DNA of 51,351 nucleotides, from contig LQBE01000018.1 in the NCBI GenBank assembly GCA_002029975.1, positions 43,768 to 95,118 on the forward strand, given 5' to 3'. The notes under the pieces were generated by a model. The model made no database searches. It was not told the DNA's origin and saw only the letters and a program-made list of their open reading frames with translations. Below, in pieces: positions 50,403-51,351 of the stretch (the first letter of the stretch is position 1; each line of letters opens with the position of its first letter). This DNA is from a delta proteobacterium ML8_F1. Its GTDB lineage: Bacteria > Bacillota > Clostridia > Peptostreptococcales > Acidaminobacteraceae. The position numbers and the translations under genes are program-made.

Positions 50403-51351
50403 AAGGTGTTATTCTTGAAACCCGAAAGAACCAAGCTGCAGTGCTCCTGGATGACGGAAGGATTATCGGCGTGAAAAACCATAATTATTCTATAGGACAG
50501 GTGATTGAAATGAATAGGAATAAGAGTAAAAGCCCGTGGTTCAAAACAGCTGTCGCTGTTGCTGCAATTTTCGTCCTGGCAATTTCCTTTGGGATTTATT
50601 CCTACTTTACCCCCTACTACTATGTCAGCGTGGATGTGAACCCCTCTTTTGAGTATTCGGTGAACCGATACGAGAAGGTTCTCAGCGTGACAGCCGTCAA
50701 TGATGACGGGGCGGCTTTTATGGAGGACTTCCCCCTGGAAAGCTTCAGAAATCAAGACATTCAGGAAGTGCTCAGACTCACTATTGAGGCCCTTGAAGAC
50801 AAGGGGTTCTATTCCTTGCAAGAGGCCAACATGGTCATCGCAGTAGCCTCTAGAAACAAGGACAAGAGCGATGAAATGGTTCAAAAACTCATCGATGACG
50901 AAGATGACTTTGAAGGCCCGCCGATACAGGCGGAGGCCGTGGGATACGAGCGGGTTCAGGAAGCAAGGGAACACAGTGCAACGCCCGGAAAACTCAATCT
51001 CGTCATGAAGCTGATTGATGAAAGTGACGATCTGGATGAAGAGGATATTGATACCTATCTCACATGGTCGGTAAAGGATCTCATGGCCCAGATTCATGCA
51101 TTAAAAGCTGCCGACGATGCTGATGACGCCGACGATGATGATGCAGATGATGACGACGACGCCGACGATGCTGATGATGCAGATGATGACGACGACGCCG
51201 ACGATGCTGATGATGATGCAGATGATGACGACGACGCTGACGATGATGATGATGACGACGCTGACGATGATGATGACGACGACGCCGCTGACGATGATGA
51301 TGACGACGCTGACGATGATGATGACGACGACGCTGACGATGATGATGACGA
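50399..51351 (+). CDS. rsgI: Anti-sigma-I factor RsgI, 3' partial, with Asp/Ala-rich C-terminal repeat
   Basis: Open for 317 codons and running off the window end. Residues about 2-38 (KGVILETRKNQAAVLLDDG) are the RsgI N-terminal cytoplasmic domain that binds SigI. Residues 48-70 form one membrane helix (FKTAVAVAAIFVLAISFGIY). YYVSVDVNPSFEYSVN follows outside; its Asn81-Pro82 corresponds to the NP bond reported to be self-cleaved in RsgI proteins. A conserved extracytoplasmic domain extends to about residue 230. From residue 237 the chain is almost only Asp and Ala (ADDADDADDDD-type units). Other RsgI proteins carry carbohydrate-binding or low-complexity sensors here. No stop codon is seen, so the true length is unknown. 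Confidence 0.9.
   Translation, partial: MKGVILETRKNQAAVLLDDGRIIGVKNHNYSIGQVIEMNRNKSKSPWFKTAVAVAAIFVLAISFGIYSYFTPYYYVSVDVNPSFEYSVNRYEKVLSVTAVNDDGAAFMEDFPLESFRNQDIQEVLRLTIEALEDKGFYSLQEANMVIAVASRNKDKSDEMVQKLIDDEDDFEGPPIQAEAVGYERVQEAREHSATPGKLNLVMKLIDESDDLDEEDIDTYLTWSVKDLMAQIHALKAADDADDADDDDADDDDDADDADDADDDDDADDADDDADDDDDADDDDDDDADDDDDDDAADDDDDDADDDDDDDADDDDD
51107..51351 (+). repeat. Low-complexity GAT/GAC/GCN codon repeat inside rsgI
   Basis: At least 245 bases made almost only of Asp codons with an Ala codon every three to eight residues, continuing past the window end. Blocks beginning GATGCA recur at 51140, 51176 and 51215, a period of 36-39 bases; later units centre on GACGCTGACGATGAT. The repeat stays in frame and mixes GAT with GAC, so selection on protein sequence is likely, while repeat-number changes are expected. 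Confidence 0.9.

Noticed and set aside
51107-51351. CRISPR array or tandem satellite at the window end
   Set aside because: The repeat keeps an open frame of Asp/Ala codons continuous with rsgI and has no spacers.

Overview
The window looks like chromosomal DNA of an anaerobic, amino-acid-fermenting member of the Bacillota (Clostridia). The clues are a SigI/RsgI pair, strong GGAGG ribosome sites with many GTG/TTG starts, lipoprotein solute-binding proteins, a separate fchA, a split glycine-decarboxylase-type P-protein and a Cat1-like CoA-transferase. I cannot name the species; Acidaminobacter/Fusibacter-like is a guess. No rRNA, tRNA, insertion sequence, phage or CRISPR array was seen.

Layout. 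1-3586: a hybrid sensor histidine kinase, cut by the window start and broken by an in-frame stop and a frameshift. 3656-5220 (minus): cupin and Gfo/Idh/MocA oxidoreductase. 5296-12858: operator, BMP-type nucleoside ABC transporter (four genes), GntR/HutC regulator, mtnA and an MTA/purine nucleoside phosphorylase, i.e. an uptake and salvage unit for methylthio- or deoxy-nucleosides. 12933-15446 (minus): homocysteine S-methyltransferase homologue and an MFS permease.

15600-32506 is the histidine-type degradation region. A RocR-like sigma-54 activator is divergent from a YuiF/NhaC-type permease and a class III aminotransferase. These are followed by hutU, hutH, hutI, fchA, ftcD, a liv-type ABC transporter and hutD. 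Two sigma-54 promoters (17606-17621 and 20797-20812) each have a TGTATAAAATTT-like palindrome exactly 71 bases upstream, so the activator probably controls both units. The enzymes would take histidine through urocanate, imidazolonepropionate and formiminoglutamate to glutamate and methenyl-THF. HutU and HutI, however, differ from the textbook proteins at motifs I expected to be invariant.

32691-35066: pxpABC (5-oxoprolinase). 35273-42447: a probable operon of two divergent GcvPA/GcvPB-like proteins, a DUF819 permease, a CoA-transferase, a DUF3870 protein and an M19 dipeptidase, ending in a strong terminator. 42489-43133 (minus): a class II aldolase that could supply the last step of a DHAP-shunt type salvage starting from the mtnA/phosphorylase genes. 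43324-49620: a large alpha-2-macroglobulin-like protein without a visible thioester motif, a Memo-family lipoprotein and a HAD phosphatase. 49677-51351: sigI and the start of rsgI, whose C-terminal part is an Asp/Ala low-complexity repeat running off the window.

Best candidates for something undescribed: the sigma-54-controlled divergent hut-like regulon, the atypical GcvP-like pair with its CoA-transferase neighbourhood, and the A2M-Memo lipoprotein pair. All family names come from reading the proteins by eye; no search or alignment was run.
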